From positions 30,547-94,546 of the forward strand of contig JAGZQF010000012.1 in assembly GCA_018382295.1 (NCBI GenBank): a stretch of DNA of 64,000 nt, read 5' to 3'. The stretch's first letter is position 1. Every line of letters begins with the position of its first letter. This DNA is from Collinsella sp. Its GTDB lineage: Bacteria > Actinomycetota > Coriobacteriia > Coriobacteriales > Coriobacteriaceae. The notes under the pieces were generated by a model, which saw only the letters and a list, made by a program, of their open reading frames with translations, ran no database searches and had not been told where the DNA came from. Position numbers and translations under genes: made by a program. This document shows, one piece after another, positions 8,135-15,756 of the stretch.

Positions 8135-9124
8135 TTGAAGACTGTTCATGTTGCCGCTGGGATCATTCGCAAGGAAGGATCTGACGAGCTGCTTTCCGTG
8201 CAGCGCGGCTACGGCGACATGCAGGGACTTTGGGAGTTTCCCGGTGGCAAACTCATGCGCGGCGAGACACCCGAAGACGCCGTACGCCGTGAGCTCATGG
8301 AAGAGCTGCAGGTAAAAGTCACCAACCTGCGCGATTTCTATACCGTTGAGTATGACTACCCCGATTTTCATCTCTCCATGGAGTGCTACTACTGCTCGCT
8401 GGCTAAAGAGTCTGGCGAGCCCCAGAAGCACGACCGCCAGCTCGATATCCGCTGGATTCCGCGCACCTCGCTTGCCACCGTTGAGTGGATGCCCGCCGAC
8501 AAGGGACTCATTGATGCCCTAATTGAGTTGAAGGAAGACCGGCTTGAGGCCAACGGCACTGCCAACGACGCCGAGGCCACCGCGACCGACGAGCCCGCCA
8601 CCAAGCCCAAGTGCGCACCTAAGCGCCGTAGCAAAAAGCGCCCCAAACCAGGTCTGCTCGACGGCATCGACACCTCGGACCTTTCCGCCGACGAGCGTGA
8701 ACTCGTGCGCCGTCGCGCCGCTATAAAAAAGTCCATGAAGGGCAACAAGCGTGCAAACACCAAGCCCGAGCTGCTCGTTCGCCAGCGCTTGCGCGCAGCA
8801 GGCCTTACGGGTTATCGCTTGGAATGGAAGGTTCCTGGCAAGCCCGACATCGCCTTTCCCGGCCGCAAGATCGCTATCTTCGTCAATGGCTGCTTTTGGC
8901 ACCGTTGCCCCAAATGCAATCCCAGTCAGCCCAAACGCAATGTTGAGTTTTGGGAAGCAAAATTCCGTCGCAACGTCGAGCGCGATCGCGCCGCGGTGGC
9001 AGCGCTCACTCAAATGGGCTGGACACCCATAACCATCTGGGAATGCGAACTCAAAAAAGACCGCATCGACGCCACCATGGAAAAGGTCATCGAGCAGGTG
9101 CGCGCCGCAGAGCCACAGCGCTAA
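8135..9124 (+). CDS. Fusion protein: NUDIX hydrolase (MutT-like) + Vsr-type mismatch endonuclease
   Basis: 329 residues with two DNA-protection domains. Residues 1-135 are a MutT-like NUDIX hydrolase: the box at 38-60 fits GX5EX7REUXEE (GKLMRGE...RRELMEEL), and WEFPGGK precedes it. Residues 140-195 form a basic, Ala/Lys/Pro-rich linker. Residues 200-310 match the very-short-patch-repair endonuclease fold: NTKPELLVRQRLRAAG, PGKPDIAFPGRKIAIFVNG, CFWHRCPKC, then TIWECEL, with candidate catalytic D238 and H256. Known roles are removal of oxidised nucleotides (MutT) and nicking at T:G mismatches left by 5-methylcytosine deamination (Vsr). The TTG start is chosen because AGAGAGGA lies 6 nt upstream and the NUDIX homology begins at once; the frame is open further upstream but antisense to the ATPase gene. 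No DNA methyltransferase is adjacent. Confidence 0.88.
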   Translation: MKTVHVAAGIIRKEGSDELLSVQRGYGDMQGLWEFPGGKLMRGETPEDAVRRELMEELQVKVTNLRDFYTVEYDYPDFHLSMECYYCSLAKESGEPQKHDRQLDIRWIPRTSLATVEWMPADKGLIDALIELKEDRLEANGTANDAEATATDEPATKPKCAPKRRSKKRPKPGLLDGIDTSDLSADERELVRRRAAIKKSMKGNKRANTKPELLVRQRLRAAGLTGYRLEWKVPGKPDIAFPGRKIAIFVNGCFWHRCPKCNPSQPKRNVEFWEAKFRRNVERDRAAVAALTQMGWTPITIWECELKKDRIDATMEKVIEQVRAAEPQR

Positions 9125-9371
9125 CAGCGAGCATTCACACGCTCCGCACGTCCGCGCCACATCCGCGTCACAAACCTTAGAAAGCCCTTAAGTCCAAAAC
9201 CTTTCAAGAGTGTTACTCGATAGCTTTAACCTGCGGTTTCATCGTAATTGCAAACCTCATTAAGCCTTTCTTTAGCGCTTCTTTGCGACGTCCGCGGCAT
9301 AATACTGCCAACGCACGGGACCTAGCAGCACACCCCGTGCGCTATCTTTTGGTGGACATCGAGGAGGCCGC
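9125..9371. other. Intergenic, no feature recognised
   Basis: About 250 bp after the NUDIX-Vsr gene. I see no convincing terminator, RNA or operator here. Confidence 0.5.
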
Positions 9372-9377
9372 ATAAGC

Positions 9378-9587
9378 ATGCATTCTTCCAATGGCGCAGC
9401 ACAGCAGCCATCCCTAAAACATGCAAACCTTTTCTCCTTCCCCCCGACACAGAGAAACGGCCTCCTCGACTCCCCCACCACAAAAACCAAGCGCTCTGCA
9501 GACCAACACCTCAACCTGCAGACATCCTTCAAAAAACTCCAAGCCTCACTAGACCAGGCATTCCCCAACCAAGCCCGGGCATACTAA
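9378..9587 (+). CDS. Possible small protein, unknown
   Basis: A 69-residue open frame starting at an ATG preceded by an excellent ribosome site (GAGGAGG, 10 nt upstream). The product is polar, rich in Ser, Gln, Asn and Pro, with no membrane helix or signal peptide, and I recognise no family. Base composition is less GC-biased at third positions than in neighbouring genes, which argues against strong coding selection. It may be a real small gene, the remnant of a longer one, or chance. Confidence 0.3.
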   Translation: MHSSNGAAQQPSLKHANLFSFPPTQRNGLLDSPTTKTKRSADQHLNLQTSFKKLQASLDQAFPNQARAY

Positions 9588-9671
9588 TCCCCCATCAGCA
9601 AAGAAGCCCTAACGCCCCACCCATTTCCGCCCTAACGCCACAAGGGCGACGACCTCGAGTAGGTCAACCTG

Positions 9672-9794
9672 GGAGGGACCAGGGCTTAGTTCCCCAATCT
9701 TTCCGCAGGGGGCAAAAAGCCTCGCCGCACGAAGTGCGCAGCGAGGCTTTTTGCATGCCCGAGGACGATTGGGGAACTAAGCCCTCGTCCCTCC
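9672..9794. repeat. Nested long palindrome flanking a terminator hairpin
   Basis: Outer arms of 28 bp (9672-9699 and 9767-9794) pair with a single mismatch and contain AGGGCTTAGTTCCCCAATC. Inside lies a second, independent hairpin at 9712-9754. The whole block could form a two-tier cruciform or RNA stem at the 3' end of the aldolase gene. Confidence 0.8.
9712..9754. terminator. Bidirectional terminator, aldolase 3' end
   Basis: GCAAAAAGCCTCGC pairs with GCGAGGCTTTTTGC around a GC-rich top. Runs of A/T on both sides allow termination in either direction. It lies about 75 bp beyond the minus-strand aldolase stop. Confidence 0.8.
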
Positions 9795-9828
9795 CCGGGA
9801 TATGTAGCGAGTCGGAGTACCCTTGCTG

Positions 9829-10686
9829 TTACTCTGCTTTGCCCACAGAGTTGAGGTTGGTCATGCGGATCTTAACCAGCTCGGTGATCTCACGCATACC
9901 CTCCTTGGCCGGCTTCTTGGGATCGAAGCAGGCGGGGTTCTCGGCCATGTAGGCCATGAAGCCCTTGGTGTAGGCCTGACGCAGCTCGGTAGCGTAGTTA
10001 ACCTTGCAGATGCCGTTCTTCACAGCCTCGGCAACCTGCTCATCGGGCACACCGGAGGTGCCGTGCAGAACCAGCGGCACGTCGACGGCGTCGCGGATAG
10101 CCTTGACCACGGACTGCTCGATGTGCGGATCGCTCGTGTACACACCGTGGCTGGTGCCAACGCCAATTGCGAGGGAGGTGCAGCCGGTACGCTCGACGAA
10201 CTCCTTGGCCTCGGCAGGATCGGTGTAGGGGCTCTCGCCCTCAACCGCGGGACCGTCGTCCTCCTTGCCGCCAACCTTGCCGAGCTCAGCCTCGACGGGC
10301 ACGCCCATGGCGCGGCCAGCATCGGCGACGGACTTGGTCAGGGCGATGTTGTCCTCGAAGGACTCGTGCGAGCCGTCGATCATGACAGAGGTGTAGCCAG
10401 TGCGGAAAGCCTGCATGCAGCGGTCATAGCCATCGCCGTGATCGAGGTGCAGAGCGACGGGCACGGAAGCGCGCTCGGCGGCAGCCTTGACCATGCCATA
10501 GAAGTAGTCCAGACCAGCGGTCTTGATGGTGCCCGGGGTAGTCTGCATGATGACGGGGGACTTGGTCTCCTCGGCAGCCGCCAGAACGGCCATAACAAAC
10601 TCGAGGTTCTCGACGTTGAACGCGCCAACGGCGTAGTGGCCGGCTTGAGCGTCCTTGAGCATCTTTTCGGTGGTAACAAGTGCCAT
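9829..10686 (-). CDS. Class II ketose-bisphosphate aldolase (tagatose/fructose-bisphosphate aldolase, GatY/KbaY/LacD role)
   Basis: This 285-residue zinc-dependent class II aldolase cleaves tagatose-1,6- or fructose-1,6-bisphosphate to two triose phosphates. Seen are GHYAVGAFNVENLEF, the zinc/catalytic segment VALHLDHGDGYDRC, DGSHESFEDNI, GVGTSHGVYTSD and the second zinc region VLHGTSGVPDEQV. The start MALVTTEKML is chosen because GAGAGGAGC lies 8 nt upstream; the frame is open for 47 more codons without homology. It is divergent from a DeoR-type regulator. With lacA, lacB and lacC at 19-22 kb it supplies the otherwise missing last step of the tagatose-6-phosphate pathway. Sequence alone does not separate tagatose from fructose preference. 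Confidence 0.88.
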   Translation of the reverse strand: MALVTTEKMLKDAQAGHYAVGAFNVENLEFVMAVLAAAEETKSPVIMQTTPGTIKTAGLDYFYGMVKAAAERASVPVALHLDHGDGYDRCMQAFRTGYTSVMIDGSHESFEDNIALTKSVADAGRAMGVPVEAELGKVGGKEDDGPAVEGESPYTDPAEAKEFVERTGCTSLAIGVGTSHGVYTSDPHIEQSVVKAIRDAVDVPLVLHGTSGVPDEQVAEAVKNGICKVNYATELRQAYTKGFMAYMAENPACFDPKKPAKEGMREITELVKIRMTNLNSVGKAE

Positions 10687-10907
10687 GAGCGTTTGCTCCT
10701 CTCCCTCGCCCGCATCTGGAAATCGGGCGTACGTGTCCGCAAGGCGTTTTACCTTGCGTTTTACTGCGCTCATTGTATGAAATTCAGCGGCTTTACACGC
10801 GCGAGATATTGAGCCCATGCAGGTCAATACAGTCGTTTTTGAAAAGTAAACGGAAGGAATTTGAGCCGAGTGGACATGATCGATATTGAATTTTGGGCGT
10901 TCAGCGT

Positions 10908-10965
10908 CTTTCTTTTATAGAAAAGATAAATAATCGAAAGGTGTTTTCTTACTCAAAAAGAAAAT
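10908..10965. promoter_or_regulatory. Candidate operators of the DeoR regulator at 11021
   Basis: Two AT-rich inverted repeats lie in the divergent aldolase/DeoR region: CTTTT-ATAG-AAAAG near 10912-10925 and TTTTCTT-N7-AAGAAAA near 10944-10965. They are the only clear dyads in this 334-bp gap. Confidence 0.4.
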
Positions 10966-11020
10966 GAACGAAAATAGAGTCAACACAATTCCTGCAAATT
11001 TAGCCGAGAATGGAGCAAGC

Positions 11021-11824
11021 ATGGCCCAAGCCACCAACCGCACTTTTGCCGACGAACGCCGTACCGCCATTATGGAAATGCTCGATCATAATGCCTCGGT
11101 GCAGGTAGCAGAAATCGCCCAGACCTTTGGCGTGTCCTCCGTCACCGCCCGCGCCGACCTGGACGCGCTCGCCGAAGCAGGCAAGCTGCGCCGCACGCAC
11201 GGCGGTGCCGTATCACTCCACAAACGTCTGACCGTCTCCACGCAAGATCGCCGCATCAATGTCAACGTCGCCGCCAAGCAGGCCATCGCGCAAAGCGCCA
11301 TCGAGCTCGTCAATGACGGCGACACGCTGCTCGTCGACTCGGGCACCACGGCGCTCGAGTTCGTCCGGCTCCTCGATCAGCGCGACGGTATCACCGTCAT
11401 CACGGCCGACATTACCATTGCCGATTACATCGACGAGAGCATGCCCTCAGTCGATGTCGTCATGCTGGGCGGGGCGCTGCGCAAAGGCCATCGTTATTTG
11501 TACGGACCGCTCACTATGCAGGCGCTCCAAATGGTCCATGCCGATCTGGCCGTCATGTGCCCCGGCGCCTTTGTCCCCAGCTGCGGCTTTACGACCGACT
11601 TTCCCCAGATGGCCGAGACCAAAACGGCTATGATCGCCGCGGCCCATCAAAGCGTCGCCCTCATGGACGCCAGCAAGGTTAACGGACGCGGCATGTACCG
11701 CTTTGCCGAGCTTGCCGATGTCGACTCCATCGTGATGGACCGTGACCCCGACCATGCCGTCGCCACCTCGATCGCCGAGGCCACTGACAGCTCACGTCCA
11801 GCCCTCGTCATCGCCGGCGCTTAA
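11021..11824 (+). CDS. DeoR-family transcriptional regulator
   Basis: A 267-residue DeoR-type repressor. The N-terminal winged helix (about 10-65) reads ERRTAIMEMLDHNASVQVAEIAQ and SSVTARADLDALAEAGKLRR, followed by the hallmark THGGA. The C-terminal DeoRC sugar-phosphate sensor has DTLLVDSGTTALEF and VVMLGGALRKGHRYLYGP. ATG 11021 is preferred (GGAG six nt upstream); an ATG 19 codons earlier has no clear ribosome site. It is divergent from the aldolase gene and probably controls it. The family senses sugar phosphates, so a tagatose- or fructose-phosphate effector is plausible but not shown. Confidence 0.88.
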   Translation: MAQATNRTFADERRTAIMEMLDHNASVQVAEIAQTFGVSSVTARADLDALAEAGKLRRTHGGAVSLHKRLTVSTQDRRINVNVAAKQAIAQSAIELVNDGDTLLVDSGTTALEFVRLLDQRDGITVITADITIADYIDESMPSVDVVMLGGALRKGHRYLYGPLTMQALQMVHADLAVMCPGAFVPSCGFTTDFPQMAETKTAMIAAAHQSVALMDASKVNGRGMYRFAELADVDSIVMDRDPDHAVATSIAEATDSSRPALVIAGA

Positions 11825-11825
11825 A

Positions 11826-11869
11826 CAAAAACCACCACAAAGGTGCCTGTCCCCTTTGTGGTGGTTTTG
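11826..11869. repeat. AACCACCACAAAGG hairpin repeat, copy 3 (terminator-like)
   Basis: Perfect 18-bp arms around the 9-nt loop TGCCTGTCC. It sits between the convergent DeoR and flavodiiron genes, ending in TTTT on both strands, and most likely terminates both. Confidence 0.8.
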
Positions 11870-11890
11870 CTCGTTAAAAGCGAAATATCG

Positions 11891-13051
11891 CTACTTGGAC
11901 AGCTCGTCGGCGAGGGCCTCGATCTGAGCGCGCGAGGCGTCGTTGAGCGAACCCAGCACGGTCACCTTGTTCTGCGCCATGGTGATGTCCTTCATGCCCC
12001 CGAGCTCCTTGGTCATAACCTTGGCAGCGGTGGGCGCCCAGGAACCGGACTCGACAAGCGCCACGGTACGGTTCTGGTAGGCATGCTCGGCGAGCGTGTG
12101 GATAAAGGTGCTCATGCACGGGAAGATCTCGCCCTGATAGGTAATGGAGGCGAGCACCAGACGGTCGTAGCGGAACGCGTCCTCAACGGCCTCGGCCATG
12201 TCGTCGCGAGCCAGGTCAAAGACGGAAACCCTCTGGCCGCGAGCCTCGAGCGCTGCGGCGAGCTCCTCGACGGCGGCCTTCAGGTGGCCGTACACGCTCG
12301 CATAGGCAATCGTGATGCCCTCGTCCTCGGGCTGATAGCTCGACCAGGTGTTATAGGTGTCGAGGTAGTAGCCCAGGTTCTCGGTCAGCACGGGGCCGTG
12401 GAGCGGGCAGATAATCTGAATGTCCAGGTCGGCGGCCTTCTTGAGCACGGCCTGCACGAACTTGCCGAACTTACCGACGATGCCAAAGTAGTAGCGGCGA
12501 GCCTCGCAAGCCCACCCCTCGGGATCCTCGATGTCGTTGGCGCCAAACTTGCCAAAGCCGTCGGCACTAAAGAGCACCTTGTCGGTGGACTCGTAGGAGA
12601 AGATCACCTCGGGCCAGTGAACGTTGGGGGCGCCGATAAAGGTCAGGCTGTGGCCGCCCAGGTCGAGCACGTCGCCCTCTTTGACGACCATCTTGCGCTC
12701 GGGGTAGTCGGTGCCAAAGTAGTTGACCATCATGCGGAAGGCGCCCATGCTAGCCACAATCTGGGCCTGGGGATAGCGCTCCATAAAGGCAGCGATACCG
12801 GCAGAGTGATCGGGCTCCATGTGATGGACGACCAGGTAGTCGGGCGTACGACCATCGAGCACGGCCTCGAGGTTGCCGAGCCACTCGTCGACAAAGTCAG
12901 CGTCGACTGAATCGGCGACAGCGATTTTATCGCCCAAGATAACATAGCTGTTGTATGCCATGCCGTTCTCGGACACGTCGTACTGGCCCTCGAACAGGTC
13001 AATGTCGTGATCGTCGACACCGATGTAGCGGATATCCTTGGTGATCTCCAT
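11891..13051 (-). CDS. Flavodiiron protein (A-type flavoprotein, O2/NO reductase)
   Basis: 386 residues with the standard two-domain layout. A metallo-beta-lactamase-like diiron domain (1-250) has the ligand motif H-x-E-x-D-H in VHHMEPDHSAG and a later CPLHGPVL histidine. A flavodoxin domain (255-386) begins ITIAYASVYGHLKAAVEEL. Such enzymes reduce O2 to water or NO to N2O, protecting anaerobes. No rubredoxin or reductase domain is fused, so electrons must come from a separate donor. ATG 13051 follows AGGAGG; 21 upstream codons are in frame but lack homology. It is not obviously tied to the surrounding sugar genes. Confidence 0.93.
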   Translation of the reverse strand: MEITKDIRYIGVDDHDIDLFEGQYDVSENGMAYNSYVILGDKIAVADSVDADFVDEWLGNLEAVLDGRTPDYLVVHHMEPDHSAGIAAFMERYPQAQIVASMGAFRMMVNYFGTDYPERKMVVKEGDVLDLGGHSLTFIGAPNVHWPEVIFSYESTDKVLFSADGFGKFGANDIEDPEGWACEARRYYFGIVGKFGKFVQAVLKKAADLDIQIICPLHGPVLTENLGYYLDTYNTWSSYQPEDEGITIAYASVYGHLKAAVEELAAALEARGQRVSVFDLARDDMAEAVEDAFRYDRLVLASITYQGEIFPCMSTFIHTLAEHAYQNRTVALVESGSWAPTAAKVMTKELGGMKDITMAQNKVTVLGSLNDASRAQIEALADELSK

Positions 13052-13180
13052 CAGGCAAAGCCTCCTAGATAGACAAAAGAACCCGTCTATCATAACACTC
13101 GCCTTCATAGCCACGGCTATCTGTCAGCATCCTTATCGATTGGAATTTAGGCGGAATATACTGCCGTTGACCTGCGCAAA

Positions 13181-14212
13181 CTATGAGCGCGGTATCGCCG
13201 TGCTATGTCGAATAATGAGTTGGCCGGGAATACGGATGGCAACGGTTTTGCCCGCCGTACCCGCCTCGGGAACCGCATGCTCGAACACCTCGCGTCCGCG
13301 CTGATGTAGATCGAATCGCACGGTCGTGAGCTCGTTGTGTGCTACAAAATCATCGAGCGAATCATCGACGCCCACCACGCTTACGTCCTCGGGCACGCGA
13401 AGACCGCTATCACGCAGCGCGGCAATCGCGCCATTTGCCATCTGATCGTTTGCCGCATAGATCGCCGTCATGGTGCGGTCGTGCTCGGCCAGATACCTGC
13501 CGGCTTCGTAACCGCTGTTGGCAGACCAGTCACCCTCGAGCGGCTCTACCGGCTCGATGTGTTTACGCTCGAGTGCATCTTGCCAACCGGCGCGACGAAA
13601 TTGCTCGTCGACCGAGAACGACGGGCCGCCAATATAGCGAATCTGCTCGTGCCCCAGCTCAAACAGGTGATCCATAAGCAATAGCGAGCAGCCGTAATGG
13701 TCGGAATCGACCGTGGTCACGCGCGGATGCGCGTACATGGTAACGATGACCGTGCCAATGCCCGGCAACGGATCGAACGTCTCAAAATCGGGCGCCATGC
13801 GACTCATACCGATGATGATGCCGTCCACCGGCAATGCGGCCATACGACGCGTGGCCTCGGCAAGCGAGAATTCCTCGGTCTTGGACATCTCGACCAGCGT
13901 GATGGCGCAATTATGCTCGCGAGCAGCGCTGGCGATGCCATCGATCATTGAGAGGTTGCCAAACTTGGTGACATCGTTGACGCACAGGCCGACCGAATGG
14001 TAACGGCCGTCGCGCAGCGAGCGACCAGCATAACTCGGACGAAAGCCGAGCTCTTGCATAGCAGCCTGCACGCGCTGGCGCGTCTGCTCGTTAACGTTGG
14101 GCAAGCCGTTGGCGACGCGCGAAACCGTCTGCTGCGAAACGCCAGCAGCGCGGGCGACGTCGGCCATGGAGACCGGACGCGTACCTGTATCGTTGGACGG
14201 GCGCCTTGCCAC
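13181..14212 (-). CDS. LacI-family repressor, divergent from galKT
   Basis: A 343-residue LacI/GalR regulator with a GTG start preceded by GAAGGTGAT. The HTH (about 14-40) reads VSMADVARAAGVSQQTVSRV; Q27 and Q28 occupy the positions of LacI Tyr17/Gln18 that set operator specificity. The hinge segment GFRPSYAGRSLR follows, then a periplasmic-binding-protein-like sensor with VPEDVSVVGVDDSLDDFV. Three copies of ATGTTAACGTACTC-type sites lie between it and galK, so it very probably represses galKT and itself, with galactose or a derivative as inducer. Closely similar paralogs lie at 24.3, 29.2 and 34.3 kb. Confidence 0.92.
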   Translation of the reverse strand: MARRPSNDTGTRPVSMADVARAAGVSQQTVSRVANGLPNVNEQTRQRVQAAMQELGFRPSYAGRSLRDGRYHSVGLCVNDVTKFGNLSMIDGIASAAREHNCAITLVEMSKTEEFSLAEATRRMAALPVDGIIIGMSRMAPDFETFDPLPGIGTVIVTMYAHPRVTTVDSDHYGCSLLLMDHLFELGHEQIRYIGGPSFSVDEQFRRAGWQDALERKHIEPVEPLEGDWSANSGYEAGRYLAEHDRTMTAIYAANDQMANGAIAALRDSGLRVPEDVSVVGVDDSLDDFVAHNELTTVRFDLHQRGREVFEHAVPEAGTAGKTVAIRIPGQLIIRHSTAIPRS

Positions 14213-14304
14213 AGGATCACCTTCACCCTTGCGAGATCTGAATAGCGTGAATGCCGGCCCGGGCAGAAATACATCCCGCGCCGAGGCCCGCTATCGTCGG
14301 ACGC

Positions 14305-14318
14305 ATGTTAACGTACTC
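14305..14318 (+). promoter_or_regulatory. LacI operator (gal type), site 1
   Basis: ATGTTAACGTACTC, about 90 bp upstream of the lacI-type gene. Same core as sites 2 and 3. Confidence 0.7.
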
Positions 14319-14366
14319 TACTTTTTCTATCTGCATCTCTTCTGCTTTATAAGTCCATACGGCAGT

Positions 14367-14398
14367 ACCGTTCACGGCTGTATTTCTACCGATTACCA
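14367..14398 (+). promoter_or_regulatory. 21-bp-spaced direct repeat (unknown common regulator), gal promoter
   Basis: ACCGTTCACGG-N10-ACCGATTACCA. The same architecture recurs at 22333, 24220 (minus), 30359, 35384 and 54196, always in control regions of sugar genes. Confidence 0.6.
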
Positions 14399-14427
14399 GA
14401 TTCTCAAAAAGTGATAAGCGTTGTGTT

Positions 14428-14443
14428 ATGAGTACGTTAACAT
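14428..14443 (-). promoter_or_regulatory. LacI operator (gal type), site 2
   Basis: ATGAGTACGTTAACAT, the reverse complement of the site-1 core, upstream of galK. Confidence 0.7.
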
Positions 14444-14491
14444 AGCCCGTAACGTGCGGCATCGTGAACACTTGGTTCATGCCGCTTCAAG

Positions 14492-14510
14492 TTGTTAACG
14501 TACTCATAAC
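14492..14510 (+). promoter_or_regulatory. LacI operator (gal type), site 3
   Basis: TTGTTAACGTACTCATAAC, 41 bp before the galK start and 64 bp from site 2, placing the promoter between or over the two sites. Confidence 0.75.
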
Positions 14511-14550
14511 GGCGCAAAACTCACCCGTGCGCGCCAAGGAAAGGACTCCC

Positions 14551-15756
14551 ATGACCACTCCCGACGAAAAGACACTCGCCACGCTCACCAAGCTATTTGA
14601 GGAGGAGTTTGGCCCCATCGGCGACCGCCAGGTGCTCTACGTGCACGCGCCCGGCCGTTCCGAGATCAGCGGCAACCACACCGACCACGAGGGCGGCCAC
14701 GTTATCGCCGGCTCGCTCGATGTCGCCGTTGACGGCATCGCCGTGGCAACCGACTCCAACAAGATTCGCGTCGCCGACGAGGGCTATCCTACGTTTGAAA
14801 TCATGCTCGACACGCTGGATATTCAAGAGTCCGAGAAGGGCACGTCCGCGGGCCTCGTCCGCGGCATGGCCCACGAGATTGCAGCCCTTGGCGTTGAGCC
14901 CCACGGCTTCGATTTCGCCTTCACCTGCTCCGTCCCCTCGGGCGGCGGTCTTTCCAGCTCTGCCGCCGTCGAGGCCGCGTACGGTCGCGCCATGGAAACC
15001 CTCTGGGGCGCACCCGCCATCGAGCCCGTCGCGCTCGCGCAGATGAGCCAGCGCACCGAGAACAACTATTACGGCAAGCCCTGCGGTCTGATGGACCAGG
15101 CCGCCGTGTGCCTGGGCGGCCTTGCCTACATGGACTTTGAGGACCAGGCTCAGCCTAAAACCCAGAAGCTCGAGCTCAACTTTGAGGATCACGGCTATGC
15201 GCTCGTGCTCGTTAAGGTCGGTGCCGACCACGTGGCCGCCACCGACGACTACGCCGCCGTTCCGCGCGAGATGCAGGACGTTGCCGCCGAGTTTGGCAAG
15301 GCACGCCTGTGCGAGGTCGACGTTGCCGATTTTGACGCCAAGCTCCCCGAGCTGCGCGCCAAGCTGGGCGACCGCGCCTGCCTGCGCGCCGTTCACTACT
15401 GGTACGAGAACGGCCTGGTCGACAAGCGCTGGGCTGCTCTGAACGCCGGCGACATCGATCAGTTCCTGGTCCTGACGCGCGAGTCCGGCGCCAGCTCTGC
15501 CATGTACCTACAGAATGTCGTTGCCAAGCTGGGCTCCGAGCAGCCCTCGATGTATGCCCTGGCACTGGCCGAGCACGTGCTCGACGGCCGTGGCGCCGTC
15601 CGTATCCACGGTGGCGGCTTTGGTGGCACCATCCAGGCCTTCGTGCCGCTCGACCTGGTCGACACCTTTATCACCAAGATGAACGGCTGGCTAGGCGAGG
15701 GCTCTGCCCGCCACTACGCAATTTCTGACAAGGGGGCTTACGCGGCATGGCTGTAA
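14551..15756 (+). CDS. galK: Galactokinase
   Basis: A 401-residue GHMP kinase that phosphorylates galactose at C1 with ATP, the entry step of the Leloir pathway. Seen are the galactokinase signature GRSEISGNHTDHEGG near residue 35, the phosphate-binding loop VPSGGGLSSSAAVEAAYG, the substrate region YYGKPCGLMDQ with the catalytic Asp, and a C-terminal HGGGFGGTIQAF motif. ATG 14551 is chosen because AAGGAAAGGA precedes it; 29 upstream in-frame codons cover the operator region. It is coupled to galT by a 10-nt overlap. Regulation is by the divergent LacI protein via the three operators upstream. Confidence 0.96.
   Translation: MTTPDEKTLATLTKLFEEEFGPIGDRQVLYVHAPGRSEISGNHTDHEGGHVIAGSLDVAVDGIAVATDSNKIRVADEGYPTFEIMLDTLDIQESEKGTSAGLVRGMAHEIAALGVEPHGFDFAFTCSVPSGGGLSSSAAVEAAYGRAMETLWGAPAIEPVALAQMSQRTENNYYGKPCGLMDQAAVCLGGLAYMDFEDQAQPKTQKLELNFEDHGYALVLVKVGADHVAATDDYAAVPREMQDVAAEFGKARLCEVDVADFDAKLPELRAKLGDRACLRAVHYWYENGLVDKRWAALNAGDIDQFLVLTRESGASSAMYLQNVVAKLGSEQPSMYALALAEHVLDGRGAVRIHGGGFGGTIQAFVPLDLVDTFITKMNGWLGEGSARHYAISDKGAYAAWL

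Noticed and set aside
11843..12910. Long open frame on the plus strand opposite the flavodiiron gene
   Set aside because: The minus-strand product is a complete flavodiiron protein with all metal ligands; the plus-strand translation is Gly/His/Leu-rich and typical of antisense frames in GC-rich DNA.
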